Shown here piece after piece: positions 55,030-63,870 of a stretch of DNA of 64,000 nucleotides. The translations under genes were made by a program, and so were the position numbers. The stretch spans positions 248,001-312,000 of the forward strand of contig NZ_LLZN01000091.1 of NCBI RefSeq assembly GCF_001509795.1. The letters are read 5' to 3'. This DNA comes from Streptomyces sp. NRRL WC-3605 (GTDB lineage: Bacteria; Actinomycetota; Actinomycetes; Streptomycetales; Streptomycetaceae). Below the pieces are notes generated by a model. That model was not told the origin of the DNA and searched no databases. It saw only the letters and a program-made list of their open reading frames with translations. The stretch's first letter is position 1. Every line of letters starts with the position of its first letter.

Positions 55030-55439
55030 GCCGGCCCGGGTCCCGCGCCGCGCTGTTTGTAGAGGCTGATCGACACGGTCTTGTCCTCGTCCACCGCCGA
55101 GGAGACCTTGCCGGCCAGGGCCGACAGGACGGTCCAGGCGAAGGTGTCCCGCGACGGGGCGTGGCCGTCCGTGGTCGGGGCCGAGACGGTGACCTCCAGC
55201 GAGTCGTCGACGAGCCGGAACACGCAGCTGAGCACCGAGCCGGGCACGGCCTGCTGGAGCAGGATCGCGCAGGCCTCGTCCACCGCGATGCGAAGGTCCT
55301 CGATCTCGTCGAGGGTGAAGTCCAAACGGGCGGCGAGGCCGGCAGTCGCCGTACGCAGCACCGACAGGTAGGCACCCGCAGCCGGCAGCCGGACTTCCAC
55401 GAAGTCCTGGGTCACGGGCTCGCCTGCGATCTGGGACAC
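55026..55439 (-). CDS. prsH: RsbW-like anti-sigma factor of SigH (UshX/PrsH)
   Basis: This 137-residue HATPase-type anti-sigma kinase has LDEIEDLRIAVDEACAILL (the N-box region with the ATP-binding Glu-Asp-Ala pattern, residues about 45-63) and a C-terminal VSISLYKQRG strand. It should bind SigH and block it. GTG 55439 is chosen because GGAGG lies five bases upstream; GTG 55445 and TTG 55451 are alternatives. Its stop overlaps the longest sigH start, linking synthesis of the pair. Confidence 0.85.
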   Translation of the reverse strand: MSQIAGEPVTQDFVEVRLPAAGAYLSVLRTATAGLAARLDFTLDEIEDLRIAVDEACAILLQQAVPGSVLSCVFRLVDDSLEVTVSAPTTDGHAPSRDTFAWTVLSALAGKVSSAVDEDKTVSISLYKQRGAGPGPA

Positions 55440-55709
55440 CCTCACCTCCAAGGTGGTACAAGCTTCTCGGGGCCGAGGGTCGCCCCCCGGGGTAACGCGA
55501 TCTGTGGTTCAGCGGTGACGCTACCGCGCTTCGAAGTTTCCTGTCCCCAGGACCCCAACCCCTTGCTGTCACTCATAGTAAACACACGGATACGCTCCGT
55601 GGCTAGGGGGTCTGCGGGCCCAATTGGGAAGAGCGCGCGCCGGTTTGACGTACCCAGACGTCAGACGGTCGAACCGTCCGGTTCCGGCGCCGTCCAGCCT
55701 ACGTCCCCG

Positions 55710-55970
55710 TCACACGAGAACGTGGTCCACGAAGCACCAGCGCCAGCGCTCGCCGGGCTCGAAGGTCCGCATGACCGGGTGCCCGGACTCCTTGTGATGC
55801 CCGGTGGCGTGCCGCCCGGGCGAGGAGTCGCAGCAGCCGACGTGACCGCAGGTGAGGCAGATCCGCAGCTGCACCGGATGCGTGCCCTCCGCCAGGCACT
55901 CCGGACACGTCTCGCTCAGCGGTTCGGGTTCCGGGTGCGGCAGCCCGCCGGCGTGCGTGCACTGTTTCAT
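55710..55970 (-). CDS. UBP-type zinc-finger protein
   Basis: The 86-residue protein is essentially one UBP (ubiquitin-hydrolase-like) zinc finger. Its metal residues lie in ETCPECL, LRICLTCGHVGCCDS and HATGHHKESGHPV. In bacteria the domain occurs as small stand-alone proteins of unknown binding target. It lies 270 bp upstream of the anti-sigma/sigH pair on the same strand and may correspond to the gene called ushY in S. coelicolor; I am not certain of that equivalence. Confidence 0.82.
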   Translation of the reverse strand: MKQCTHAGGLPHPEPEPLSETCPECLAEGTHPVQLRICLTCGHVGCCDSSPGRHATGHHKESGHPVMRTFEPGERWRWCFVDHVLV

Positions 55971-56105
55971 GATTGCCAGGTTACGACGGCCGCGCGTGGA
56001 CCGGCGCGCGAAAATCATGGCCGGGGAAGCGCGGGTGGCCGCCGTCCCCGGACACGACGAGCGGGCCGCGCGGGCGCGGGCGACTGACGAGGGTGGGCGA
56101 GAAGC

Positions 56106-57701
56106 ATGGACGTGATGCCGCTGCTGCTGCTGGTGGCGGGGAGCGCGGCGGTGGCCGCGCTCGCCCGGCGGGTCCCGGTGCCGGCGCCGCTGCTGCTGGT
56201 CGCGGCCGGGCTCATGGTGTCGTACGTGCCGGGCGTGCCCGACTACACGCTCGACCCGCACGTCGTGCTGCCCCTGATCCTGCCGCCGCTGCTCTACACG
56301 GCGGCAGCCGACAGCTCCTACCTCGACCTGCGCGCGCAGCTGCGCCCCGTGGCACTGCTGTCCGTGGGGTACGTCCTCTTCGCGACCCTCGTCGTGGGCT
56401 ACGCCGCCTACCTCCTCGTCCCCGGGCTCCCGCTGACCGCGGCCCTGGTGCTGGGCGCGGTCGTGGCGCCGCCGGACGCGGTCGCGGCGACGGCCGTCGC
56501 CCGCCGGGTGGGGCTGCCGTCGCGGATCACCACGATCCTCCAGGGCGAGTCCCTGGTGAACGACGCCACCGCGATCACGGCCTACCGGGTCGCCGTCGCC
56601 GCGGCCGTCGGCGAGGGCGCCACCTGGGCCGGCGGCATCCGCGAGTTCCTGCTGGCCGCGGTCGGCGGTGTCGTCGCGGGACTGGTGCTGATGGTGCCGA
56701 TCCACTGGCTGCGCACCCACCTGAAGGAGGCGCTGCTGCAGAACACGCTCTCGCTGCTGACGCCCTTCGTGGCGTACGCGGTCGCCGAGCAGGTGCACGC
56801 CTCCGGTGTGCTCGCCGTCGTGGTCGTCGCCCTCTACCTCGGGCACCGCGCGTGGGAGGTCGACTTCGCGACCCGGCTCCAGGAGGAGGCGGTGTGGAAG
56901 ATGGTCGCGTTCGTGCTGGAGTCGGCCGTGTTCGCCCTGATCGGCCTGCAGCTGCCGGTCGTCCTGCGTGGCCTCGGGGAGTTCGAGGGCTCCACCGCCG
57001 CCTGGTACGCGACCGCTCTGTTCGCCGTCGTCGTCGCCACGCGGTTCCTGTGGGTGTACCCGGCGACCTTCCTGCCGCGGATGCTCTCCGCCAGGATCAG
57101 GGAACACGAGGACAACCCGACCTGGAGGGGGTCGTTCGTCATCTCCTGGGCCGGGATGCGGGGCGTGGTCTCCCTCGCCATCGCGTTCTCCATCCCGCTG
57201 AGGATGCACGACGGCGAGCCGTTCCCCGAACGCAACCTCATCCTGTTCCTGACCTTCACCACGGTGATCGGCACCCTCGTCGTGCAGGGCGTGACGCTGC
57301 CGCCGCTAATCCGCCTGCTGAAGCTGCCCGGGCGCGACGCGCAGGCCGAGACCCTCGCCGAGGCCAACGCGCAGGCGCAGGCGTCCCGGGTCGCCGAGGA
57401 ACGCCTGCGCGTACTCCTCGCCGACGAGCGCAACGCCCTTCCCGAGCCGCTGGCCGAGCGCCTGAGGGCGGTCCTGGAACGCCGGCGCAACTCCGTCTGG
57501 GAACGCCTCGGGCAGGCCAACCCGATCACCGGAGAATCCGTCGACGACACCTACAGGCGGCTGTCCCGGGAGGCCATCGGCGCCGAACGCGCCGTCTTCG
57601 TCAAGCTGCGCGACGGCCGCTACATCGACGACGAGATGCTGCGGACCCTGCTGCGCAGGCTGGACCTGGAGGAGGCGGCCGCCTACCGCGAGGCGGGCTG
57701 A
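56106..57701 (+). CDS. CPA1-family Na+/H+ antiporter
   Basis: The 531-residue protein has about 12 membrane helices in residues 1-400. Transport-site features are VVAPPDAVAATAVARR, QGESLVNDATAI (the ND motif, residues about 147-158) and SWAGMRGVVSLAIAF. A 130-residue soluble tail follows with a charged helix (AEERLRVLLADERNALPE). It exchanges Na+ or K+ for protons in pH and salt homeostasis. It is near sigH, the osmotic-stress factor, but on the opposite strand; joint regulation would be an inference. Confidence 0.9.
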   Translation: MDVMPLLLLVAGSAAVAALARRVPVPAPLLLVAAGLMVSYVPGVPDYTLDPHVVLPLILPPLLYTAAADSSYLDLRAQLRPVALLSVGYVLFATLVVGYAAYLLVPGLPLTAALVLGAVVAPPDAVAATAVARRVGLPSRITTILQGESLVNDATAITAYRVAVAAAVGEGATWAGGIREFLLAAVGGVVAGLVLMVPIHWLRTHLKEALLQNTLSLLTPFVAYAVAEQVHASGVLAVVVVALYLGHRAWEVDFATRLQEEAVWKMVAFVLESAVFALIGLQLPVVLRGLGEFEGSTAAWYATALFAVVVATRFLWVYPATFLPRMLSARIREHEDNPTWRGSFVISWAGMRGVVSLAIAFSIPLRMHDGEPFPERNLILFLTFTTVIGTLVVQGVTLPPLIRLLKLPGRDAQAETLAEANAQAQASRVAEERLRVLLADERNALPEPLAERLRAVLERRRNSVWERLGQANPITGESVDDTYRRLSREAIGAERAVFVKLRDGRYIDDEMLRTLLRRLDLEEAAAYREAG

Positions 57702-57732
57702 CCGGGCCGGGGCCGACGCGGCCCGCGCGGGC

Positions 57733-58647
57733 TCAGCCGGTGAACGGCGCCCCGGTGACGACGGCCGCGACCGTCGTCCCGCGCGCGAAGGCGCCCTCCT
57801 CCGCGAGGGCCACGAGCGCGTACAGCATTTTGGCGACATAAAGACGCTCGACGGGCATGCCGTGCCGGTCCTCGAAGTCCTCCGCGAAGGACTCCAGAGC
57901 GGGCGTCGTACGCGCGTACCCGCCGAAGTGGAAGCGCTCGTCGAGCCACCAGTCGCCGCGCGGGCCCCCGAACGCGGCGTGCTGCAGGGCGCGGACCTCG
58001 GCGCCGAGGAAGCCGCCCCTGAGCACCGGGACGCCCAGCGCCCGCCCGTCCGGACCCAGCCCGGCGGCCAGGCCCGCCAGGGTCCCGCCGGTGCCGCACG
58101 CGATCAGGGCCACGTCGGCCCGCCCGCGCAGCTCCTCGCCGAGCGCCCGGCACCCCTGGACGGCGAGGGCGTTGCTGCCGCCCTCCGGGACGACGTGGGC
58201 GTCCTCGGCGCCCGCCGCGCGCAGCACGGCGGCGAGCGTCGAGGGCTCGCTCTTGCGGCGGTACGTCGACCGGTCGACGAAGTGCAGCCGCATCCCGTCG
58301 GCCACGCACCGGGCGAGCGAGGGGTTGAGGGGACGTTCCGCCAGCTCCTGGCCGCGCACCACGCCGACCGTGGGCAGACCGAGGAGACGGCCCGCCGCCG
58401 CCGTGGCCCGCAGATGGTTCGAATAGGCGCCGCCGAAGGTGACGACCGTCCGTCCGGCCGCGGCCGCCAGGTTCGGCGCGAGCTTGCGCCACTTGTTGCC
58501 GATCAGCTCCGGGTGGATCAGGTCGTCCCGTTTGAGCAGCAGCCGTACCCCGTGCCGCTCCAGGCGCCCGTCCGCCGACTCGCGCAGCGGCGAGGGTAGC
58601 CGGGGCCGCAGGGCGGCGAGGTCGGGTACGGCGTCACGGCTGGTCAC
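57733..58647 (-). CDS. PLP-dependent ACC deaminase/D-cysteine desulfhydrase family enzyme
   Basis: The 304-residue fold-type II PLP enzyme has the lysine motif ELIGNKWRKLAPNL (residues about 44-57), the Asn/Ser loop TFGGAYSNHLRATAAAG, and the phosphate-binding Gly loop IACGTGGTLAGLAAG. The family includes ACC deaminase, D-cysteine desulfhydrase and L-cysteate-type lyases; residues needed to separate these were not resolved. The GTG start has no ribosome-binding site. The gene is convergent with the antiporter and lies after the amidase on the same strand. Confidence 0.85.
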   Translation of the reverse strand: MTSRDAVPDLAALRPRLPSPLRESADGRLERHGVRLLLKRDDLIHPELIGNKWRKLAPNLAAAAGRTVVTFGGAYSNHLRATAAAGRLLGLPTVGVVRGQELAERPLNPSLARCVADGMRLHFVDRSTYRRKSEPSTLAAVLRAAGAEDAHVVPEGGSNALAVQGCRALGEELRGRADVALIACGTGGTLAGLAAGLGPDGRALGVPVLRGGFLGAEVRALQHAAFGGPRGDWWLDERFHFGGYARTTPALESFAEDFEDRHGMPVERLYVAKMLYALVALAEEGAFARGTTVAAVVTGAPFTG

Positions 58648-58679
58648 CCGGCCATTGTGACCGGCGCGGCGGCACTGCT

Positions 58680-58727
58680 TCAGCCGCTACGTCAGCCGCT
58701 ACGGCAGTCGCTACTTCAGCCGCTCCT
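58680..58727. repeat. Four tandem 12-bp repeats at the amidase 3' end
   Basis: Units TCAGCCGCTACG (58680), the same (58692), GCAGTCGCTACT (58704) and TCAGCCGCTCCT (58716). The amidase stop codon and last residues lie inside the array. Confidence 0.75.
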
Positions 58728-59301
58728 TGATGCGCCCGCGCATGGACGCCATCGTGAACCCGCGCGGGTCCACCTTCCCGGGCTGCCACTCCAGGTGCCC
58801 GATCACCGAGCGCTCGTTCCAGCCGTGATGCCGGCAGATGGCGGCCGACACCCGCTCGATCGCCTCCAGCTGCGCCTCGGGCCAGGGGTCCTTGCCGTCG
58901 CCCAGGTTCTCGCACTCGAAGCCGTAGAAGTGGCGGTTGCCGTCGGTGTTGGCCTCGTTGTCCGGCGGCAGGGCCTTCTCCGCGATGACCGCGCGCAGCA
59001 CGTCGTCGTCACCGAGACCGGCGTGGTTGGCACGGCCGTAGCCGACCAGGTGCACCTTGCCGTCCTTGGTGATCACGCCGTGGCAGAGCGGGCCGGGCAG
59101 CCCTTCGTAGCCCTTGCGGCACAGCTCCACGGTGTGCGCGGCGCCCTTGGTCACCGAGTGGTGGATCATGACACCGTGCACGGGGCCCCAGGGCCCCACG
59201 TGGTTGCGGTTGTGGTGCTCCCAGTCGCCGACCTCGACGACCGTCACGCCCTCCGCGCGCAGCCTCTGCAGGAATCTGCTCGCGGACATCGGAGTGGCCA
59301 T
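58711..59301 (-). CDS. N-acetylmuramoyl-L-alanine amidase (PGRP/amidase_2)
   Basis: The 196-residue protein is mainly one amidase_2 domain. Zinc/catalytic residues lie in VMIHHSVTKG (about residues 43-52), the FYGFECEN strand and VIGHLEWQPGKVDPRG (His, and Lys/Asp near the end). It cleaves the lactyl-amide bond between MurNAc and L-Ala in peptidoglycan. No clear signal peptide is seen, so it may be non-classically exported, act on imported muropeptides, or be phage-derived. GAGGAGG stands five bases before ATG 59301. Confidence 0.88.
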   Translation of the reverse strand: MATPMSASRFLQRLRAEGVTVVEVGDWEHHNRNHVGPWGPVHGVMIHHSVTKGAAHTVELCRKGYEGLPGPLCHGVITKDGKVHLVGYGRANHAGLGDDDVLRAVIAEKALPPDNEANTDGNRHFYGFECENLGDGKDPWPEAQLEAIERVSAAICRHHGWNERSVIGHLEWQPGKVDPRGFTMASMRGRIKERLK

Positions 59302-59605
59302 GTACGCCTCCTCGCGCCGTGGGGCCGGCCGCCGGATGCGGCCGCCCTCGTACCGGTGCTTTACCGGAAACGGAGGCAAGGACTCCTTGTCGCTTCCCCG
59401 CTCGCACGGTGAGCGAGCTGTTTCAGCCAGCCCCCGGTGCCGGTACCGATGGACAGAAGACCACCATCTGCCCAGCAGGGCCGTGATCCATTCCCCCTCG
59501 TTCGTGTAATAGCACCAACACGTTCCGTGATGAAAGCCTGGTCAGGCAGATCGCTACGCGTGGCGCCGCGACGGCGCCGGTGCACGACCGGGAGGGCAAT
59601 TCCAT
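59302..59605. other. 304-bp divergent promoter region between amidase and encapsulin
   Basis: There is no gene in either direction. It contains the likely divergent promoters of the amidase and the shell protein; the shell gene has GGGAGG at about 59591. I recognise no operator. Confidence 0.5.
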
Positions 59606-61012
59606 ATGTCGGTAGGCGAAGAGGTCCGTACGGAGCAGGCCAAGACCCAGCAGAGTCTCGGCACGGCGGCCGCACGGAACCTGGCCACCACGACCAAGTC
59701 AGCACCCCAGATGCAGGAGATCAGCTCCCGCTGGCTGCTGCGCATGCTGCCCTGGGTGAACGTGCAGGGCGGCACGTACCGGGTGAACCGGCGTCTGACG
59801 TACGCCGTGGGGGACGGCCGCGTCACGTTCGTGAAGACCGGCGACCGGGTCGAGGTCATCCCCGCCGAGCTGGGCGAACTCCCGGTGCTGCGGGACTTCG
59901 AGGACGAGGACGTGCTGGCCGAGCTCGCCCAGCGGTGCGTGCAGCGGGAGTTCGCCGCCGGCCAGGTCATCGCGTCGTTCGGCAGCACGACCGACGCGGT
60001 GTACCTGCTCGCGCACGGCAGGGTGGAGAAGATCGGCACCGGCCCCTACGGGGAGGACGAGCTGCTGGGCGTCCTCGCCGACGGCGCCTACCTCGGCGAG
60101 CAGGCGCTGCTCGACCCCGACGCCATCTGGGAGTACACGGCCCGCACGGTCACCGCCTGCACCGTCCTGGTCCTGGACCGGCGCGACTTCGAGCAGGTCG
60201 CCGAGCGCGCCGAGTCGCTCCAGGGACATCTGGAGCAGCTGCGGTCGATCCCCGCGCAGCGCACCAACAAGTACGGCGAGAAGGCGCTCGACCTGGCGGC
60301 CGGCCACAGCGGCGAGCCGGACATCCCGCACACCTTCGTCGACTACGAGGCCCGGCCCCGCGAGTACGAGCTGAGCATCGCCCAGACCGTGCTGCGCATC
60401 CACACGCGCGTGGCCGACCTGTACAACCAGCCGATGAACCAGACCGAGCAGCAGCTGCGGCTCACCGTGGAGGCCCTGAAGGAGCGCCAGGAGCACGAAC
60501 TCGTCAACAACCGCGAGTTCGGCCTGCTCCACAACTGCGAGTACGACCAGCGGCTCCAGCCGCACGACGGCGTGCCCGGCCCCGACGACATGGACGAGCT
60601 GCTCAGCCGGCGGCGCGGCACCAAGATGCTCCTCGCCCACCCGCGCGCGATCTCCGCGTTCGGACGCGAGCTGAACAAGCGCGGACTGGTCCCGGAGACC
60701 GTCGACATGGGGGGCAACCGCATCCCGACCTGGCGGGGCGTGCCGATCTTCCCGTGCAACAAGATCCCGGTCACCGAGGCCCGGACGACCTCGATCATCG
60801 CGCTGCGCACCGGCGAGGCAGAGCAGGGCGTCATCGGGCTCCAGCAGGCGGGCATCCCGGACGAGATCGAGCCGAGCCTGTCGTGCCGCTTCATGGGCAT
60901 CAACGAACAGGCCGTCATCAACTACCTGGTCACGGCGTACTACTCGGCCGCGGTCCTCGTCCCGGACGCCCTCGGCGTCCTGGAGAACGTCGAGATCGGC
61001 CGTTGGCGATGA
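59606..61012 (+). CDS. eshB: Family 2B encapsulin shell protein with cyclic-nucleotide-binding domain (EshB-like)
   Basis: The 468-residue shell protein has an N-terminal arm and the first part of the HK97-type fold (residues 1-90, with [24 protein letters not shown], a pattern). An inserted cyclic-nucleotide-binding domain follows at about 95-205 ([31 protein letters not shown]). The P- and A-domain part (about 235-468) has [29 protein letters not shown] and [19 protein letters not shown]. EshA/EshB proteins of Streptomyces belong to this family. Shells of this type enclose terpene-related enzymes. The prenyl synthase gene follows. Confidence 0.9.
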   Translation: MSVGEEVRTEQAKTQQSLGTAAARNLATTTKSAPQMQEISSRWLLRMLPWVNVQGGTYRVNRRLTYAVGDGRVTFVKTGDRVEVIPAELGELPVLRDFEDEDVLAELAQRCVQREFAAGQVIASFGSTTDAVYLLAHGRVEKIGTGPYGEDELLGVLADGAYLGEQALLDPDAIWEYTARTVTACTVLVLDRRDFEQVAERAESLQGHLEQLRSIPAQRTNKYGEKALDLAAGHSGEPDIPHTFVDYEARPREYELSIAQTVLRIHTRVADLYNQPMNQTEQQLRLTVEALKERQEHELVNNREFGLLHNCEYDQRLQPHDGVPGPDDMDELLSRRRGTKMLLAHPRAISAFGRELNKRGLVPETVDMGGNRIPTWRGVPIFPCNKIPVTEARTTSIIALRTGEAEQGVIGLQQAGIPDEIEPSLSCRFMGINEQAVINYLVTAYYSAAVLVPDALGVLENVEIGRWR

Positions 61013-61135
61013 CCTTCACCGGCGGTACGCCGTGTTCCGCGCACTCCGCGTGGGTAGACCCACGGCGTAGGCGTCCAGCTGGAGCGGAAGGGCCACCGTG
61101 GGCCGACTCATCGAGGCGAGGCCGTGGGTGAGTTC

Positions 61136-62263
61136 ATGACGGAGACACAGCACCGCACCGCCGGGGTACCGCGTCCGACCGCACCGCCCGAGAGGCGGGG
61201 GTCCGTCCCGACCGTCCCGCAGGACGCTCCGGGACCGGCCGACCCGCCCGAGGCGGCGGCGATCCTGGAGGGCACCCGGGCGTCCGTCGACCCCGAGATG
61301 CGCGCCGCGGTCGAGTCGCTTCCGCCCGCCATGCGCCGGATCGCGCTCTACCACTTCGGCTGGACCGAACCGGACGGCACCCCGGCGACGGGCGGCGCGG
61401 GCAAGGCCATCCGGCCCGCCCTCGTCCTCACCGCCGCGGCGGCGCTCGGCGGCCCACGAGCACGGGCGGCGGCCCTGCGGGCGGCCGTCGCGGTGGAACT
61501 GGTCCACAACTTCACGCTGTTGCACGACGACGTGATGGACCGGGACACCACCCGTAGGCACCGGCCCACCGCGTGGACCGTGTTCGGCGACGCCGACGCG
61601 ATCCTCGCCGGGGACGCCCTGCAGGCGCTCGCTCTGCGCCTGCTCGCCGACGACCCGCATCCGGCGTCCTCCGCGGCCGCGTCCCGGCTCGCCGACTGCG
61701 TGGTCGAGCTGTGCGCGGGCCAGCACGCGGACACCGCGCTGGAGAAACGGCACCCCGGCGGGGTCTCCCTCGACGAGGTGCTCGCCATGGCCGAGGCCAA
61801 GACCGGCGCGCTCCTCGGATGCGCCTGCGCGCTCGGGGCGCTGTACGCGGGCGCTGGCGACGACGAGGTCCGGGCGCTCGACGCGTTCGGCCGCGAGGCC
61901 GGGCTCGCGTTCCAGCTCATCGACGACGTGATCGGCATATGGGGAGACCCGGGCCGCACCGGCAAGCCGGTCGGCGCGGACCTCGCCGCCCGCAAGAAGT
62001 CGCTGCCCGTCGTCGCGGCGCTCACCTCGGGCGGCCCGGCGGCCCAGGAGCTGGCCGCGCTGTACGAGGCGCCCTACGACCAGGAGGACCTTCAGCGCAC
62101 CGCGCTCGCCGTGGAACGGGCGGGCGGCCGTGACTGGGCGCAGGCCCAGGCCGCGGACCGGATGGCCCGTGCCGTGCAGGCGCTCGCCACCGCGGTGCCC
62201 GACCCGGAGGAGGCGGGTGGACTGCTGGCACTGGCCGAGTTCGTGACCCGGCGCAGCGCCTGA
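61136..62263 (+). CDS. Polyprenyl synthetase, probable encapsulin cargo
   Basis: The 375-residue trans-prenyl diphosphate synthase has the first aspartate motif [10 protein letters not shown] and [13 protein letters not shown] as the second (DDxxG instead of DDxxD), plus [16 protein letters not shown]. The first 65 residues are Pro/Ala/Thr-rich and look disordered, as in family 2 encapsulin cargo-loading domains. It condenses isopentenyl diphosphate with allylic diphosphates; chain length is unknown. ATG 61136 is used; GTG 61124 is possible. It lies 123 bp after the shell gene on the same strand. Confidence 0.88.
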   Translation: MTETQHRTAGVPRPTAPPERRGSVPTVPQDAPGPADPPEAAAILEGTRASVDPEMRAAVESLPPAMRRIALYHFGWTEPDGTPATGGAGKAIRPALVLTAAAALGGPRARAAALRAAVAVELVHNFTLLHDDVMDRDTTRRHRPTAWTVFGDADAILAGDALQALALRLLADDPHPASSAAASRLADCVVELCAGQHADTALEKRHPGGVSLDEVLAMAEAKTGALLGCACALGALYAGAGDDEVRALDAFGREAGLAFQLIDDVIGIWGDPGRTGKPVGADLAARKKSLPVVAALTSGGPAAQELAALYEAPYDQEDLQRTALAVERAGGRDWAQAQAADRMARAVQALATAVPDPEEAGGLLALAEFVTRRSA

Positions 62264-62532
62264 GCGCCGCGGCGACCGCCCGCGGCCACGAGGACCCCGG
62301 AGCCACCGGGGCCGTACGGCTCCTGACCCCGTACGGCTTCCCGGCTCCGGCCCGGCGGGTCCCGCACATCCCCACGGTGTGCGGGGCCCGTCCCACGTCT
62401 GCGCCGCCGTACACGGGTGCCCGCTCTCCGCGTCCGCGAGACGAACGGATCACGTCAAAGTCGTCCCCGGTGCGGCAGCGTCCGGTCAACGGACCTACGA
62501 TCAAGGCCGGTTGAGACGAAGGGCGCGGACTC

Positions 62533-63126
62533 ATGGGCGTGGCGATCCGGACGGCGGGCGAGGCGGACCGCGAGCTGGTGGTGGGGCTGCTGGACGCGGC
62601 CTTCCAGGACGACCCGGTCAGCGGCTGGGTCTTCCCCGGCGCGGAGCACCGCCGCACCACCCACCCGAAACTGATGGCCGCGTTCACCGACGTCGTCCTG
62701 GCCCACGGCCGGATCGACGTCACCGAGGACGGCACGGCCTGCGCGCTGTGGATGTCCGTTCCCGCCGACGCGCCCGGGCAGGACGACGAGGGCCCCGCCG
62801 AGCTGCGGGCGGCCGTCGACCCGGACAACGAGCGCGTCGAGCTGATCGGCCGGCTGACCGCCGGGATCCATCCGGCCGGGCGGGCCCACGAGTACCTGTG
62901 GATGATCGCCGCCGCGCCGGAGCGGCAGGGGCAGGGCCTGGGCACGGCCCTCATCACCGCCGTGCTCGACCGCTGCGACCAGGAAGGCCTCGGCGCCTAC
63001 CTGGAGGCGAGCAGCGCCCGAAGCCGCGTGCTGTACGAACGCCTCGGCTTCACCCTCGAAGGGCGCCCCCTCGACCTCCCGGAGGGCCCGCGGATGTGGC
63101 CGATGTGGCGCGAGCCGCGCGCCTGA
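62533..63126 (+). CDS. GNAT-family N-acetyltransferase
   Basis: This 197-residue protein has the GNAT core: an N-terminal AIRTAGEADRELVVGLL strand-helix, the acetyl-CoA loop APERQGQGLGTALI (about residues 136-149) and the C-terminal SRVLYERLGF. The acceptor is unknown. GAAGGGCGCGGAC precedes ATG 62533. A 269-bp gap after the prenyl synthase contains no recognisable gene. A link with the encapsulin operon is possible only by position. Confidence 0.87.
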   Translation: MGVAIRTAGEADRELVVGLLDAAFQDDPVSGWVFPGAEHRRTTHPKLMAAFTDVVLAHGRIDVTEDGTACALWMSVPADAPGQDDEGPAELRAAVDPDNERVELIGRLTAGIHPAGRAHEYLWMIAAAPERQGQGLGTALITAVLDRCDQEGLGAYLEASSARSRVLYERLGFTLEGRPLDLPEGPRMWPMWREPRA

Positions 63127-63156
63127 ACCGCGGCGCCCACGACGCCCTCTCGGCTT

Positions 63157-63747
63157 CTACTCCTCCGGCACCACCGTCGCCGTGATCCGTTCCAGCAGCC
63201 CGTCCGGGACGGTCACGCCGGGCAGGACGCCGTCCAGGACGTCCGGCAGGGTCAGGTGCTCGAGGAGCAGGCCGAGCATCGCCAGATAGAGCACGGTGAC
63301 GACCTCGTCGCCGCCGGGCAGCCCGGCGGCGCGGTGGAAGGCGAGGCCCTCGTCGAGGTCGGCGCGCACCGACTTCGTGAACGAGGCGCGCAGTTCGGGG
63401 CGCCGTGACGCCTCCAGGCGCATCTCCAGCAGCGCCAGATACCCGGTGCGGTCGCGGGTCGCCCGGCCCATCAGGTCGTGCATGAACGCGGTGACGAGCG
63501 AGCGGTCCTTCGGCCGTTCGAGCAGCCCGGCCAGCACCTGCGGGTCCGGCGCCAGCCGCGTGTGCAGCCGGGTGTCGATCTGCCGGAGCAGGTCCGCGCG
63601 CCCGGTGAAGTAGTTGGAGGCGGTGCCGACCGGCACCCCGGCCTCGGCGTCCACCGCCCGGAAGGTCAGCCCCCGCGCCCCCTCACGCGCCAGCACCTCG
63701 ACGCCCGCGTCGACGAGAGCGGCCCGCCGCTCCGGATTCCCCGCCAT
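63157..63747 (-). CDS. TetR/AcrR family transcriptional regulator
   Basis: This 196-residue regulator has an N-terminal helix-turn-helix (GLTFRAVDAEAGVPVGTASNYFTGRADLL, residues about 26-54, a pattern) and a C-terminal ligand domain. It is divergent from the reductase-like gene at 63871, and the gap contains three 14-bp tandem repeats likely to be its operator. It probably represses that gene and itself in response to an unknown ligand. Confidence 0.85.
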   Translation of the reverse strand: MAGNPERRAALVDAGVEVLAREGARGLTFRAVDAEAGVPVGTASNYFTGRADLLRQIDTRLHTRLAPDPQVLAGLLERPKDRSLVTAFMHDLMGRATRDRTGYLALLEMRLEASRRPELRASFTKSVRADLDEGLAFHRAAGLPGGDEVVTVLYLAMLGLLLEHLTLPDVLDGVLPGVTVPDGLLERITATVVPEE

Positions 63748-63797
63748 GCGGAATCCCCTCCCTCACTTGAAGTTCTCACGGAAAAGCACTTGCAACC

Positions 63798-63839
63798 ACT
63801 ACAGCCGGAGTACTACAACTGAAGCACTACAACCGAAGT
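63798..63839. repeat. Three 14-bp tandem repeats in a divergent promoter (operator candidate)
   Basis: Units ACTACAGCCGGAGT (63798), ACTACAACTGAAGC (63812) and ACTACAACCGAAGT (63826) run head to tail, followed by AGTTGAAGT. They lie between the TetR gene and the reductase gene. The 14-bp period puts successive units about 1.3 helical turns apart. Confidence 0.7.
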
Positions 63840-63870
63840 AGTTGAAGTCAGCCTACGAAAAGAGACCGGC

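Noticed and set aside
61049..61064. CGTGGG-TAGA-CCCACG hairpin between shell and cargo genes as a terminator
   Set aside because: The stem is only six base pairs and the genes are close and co-directional, so operon readthrough is more likely.
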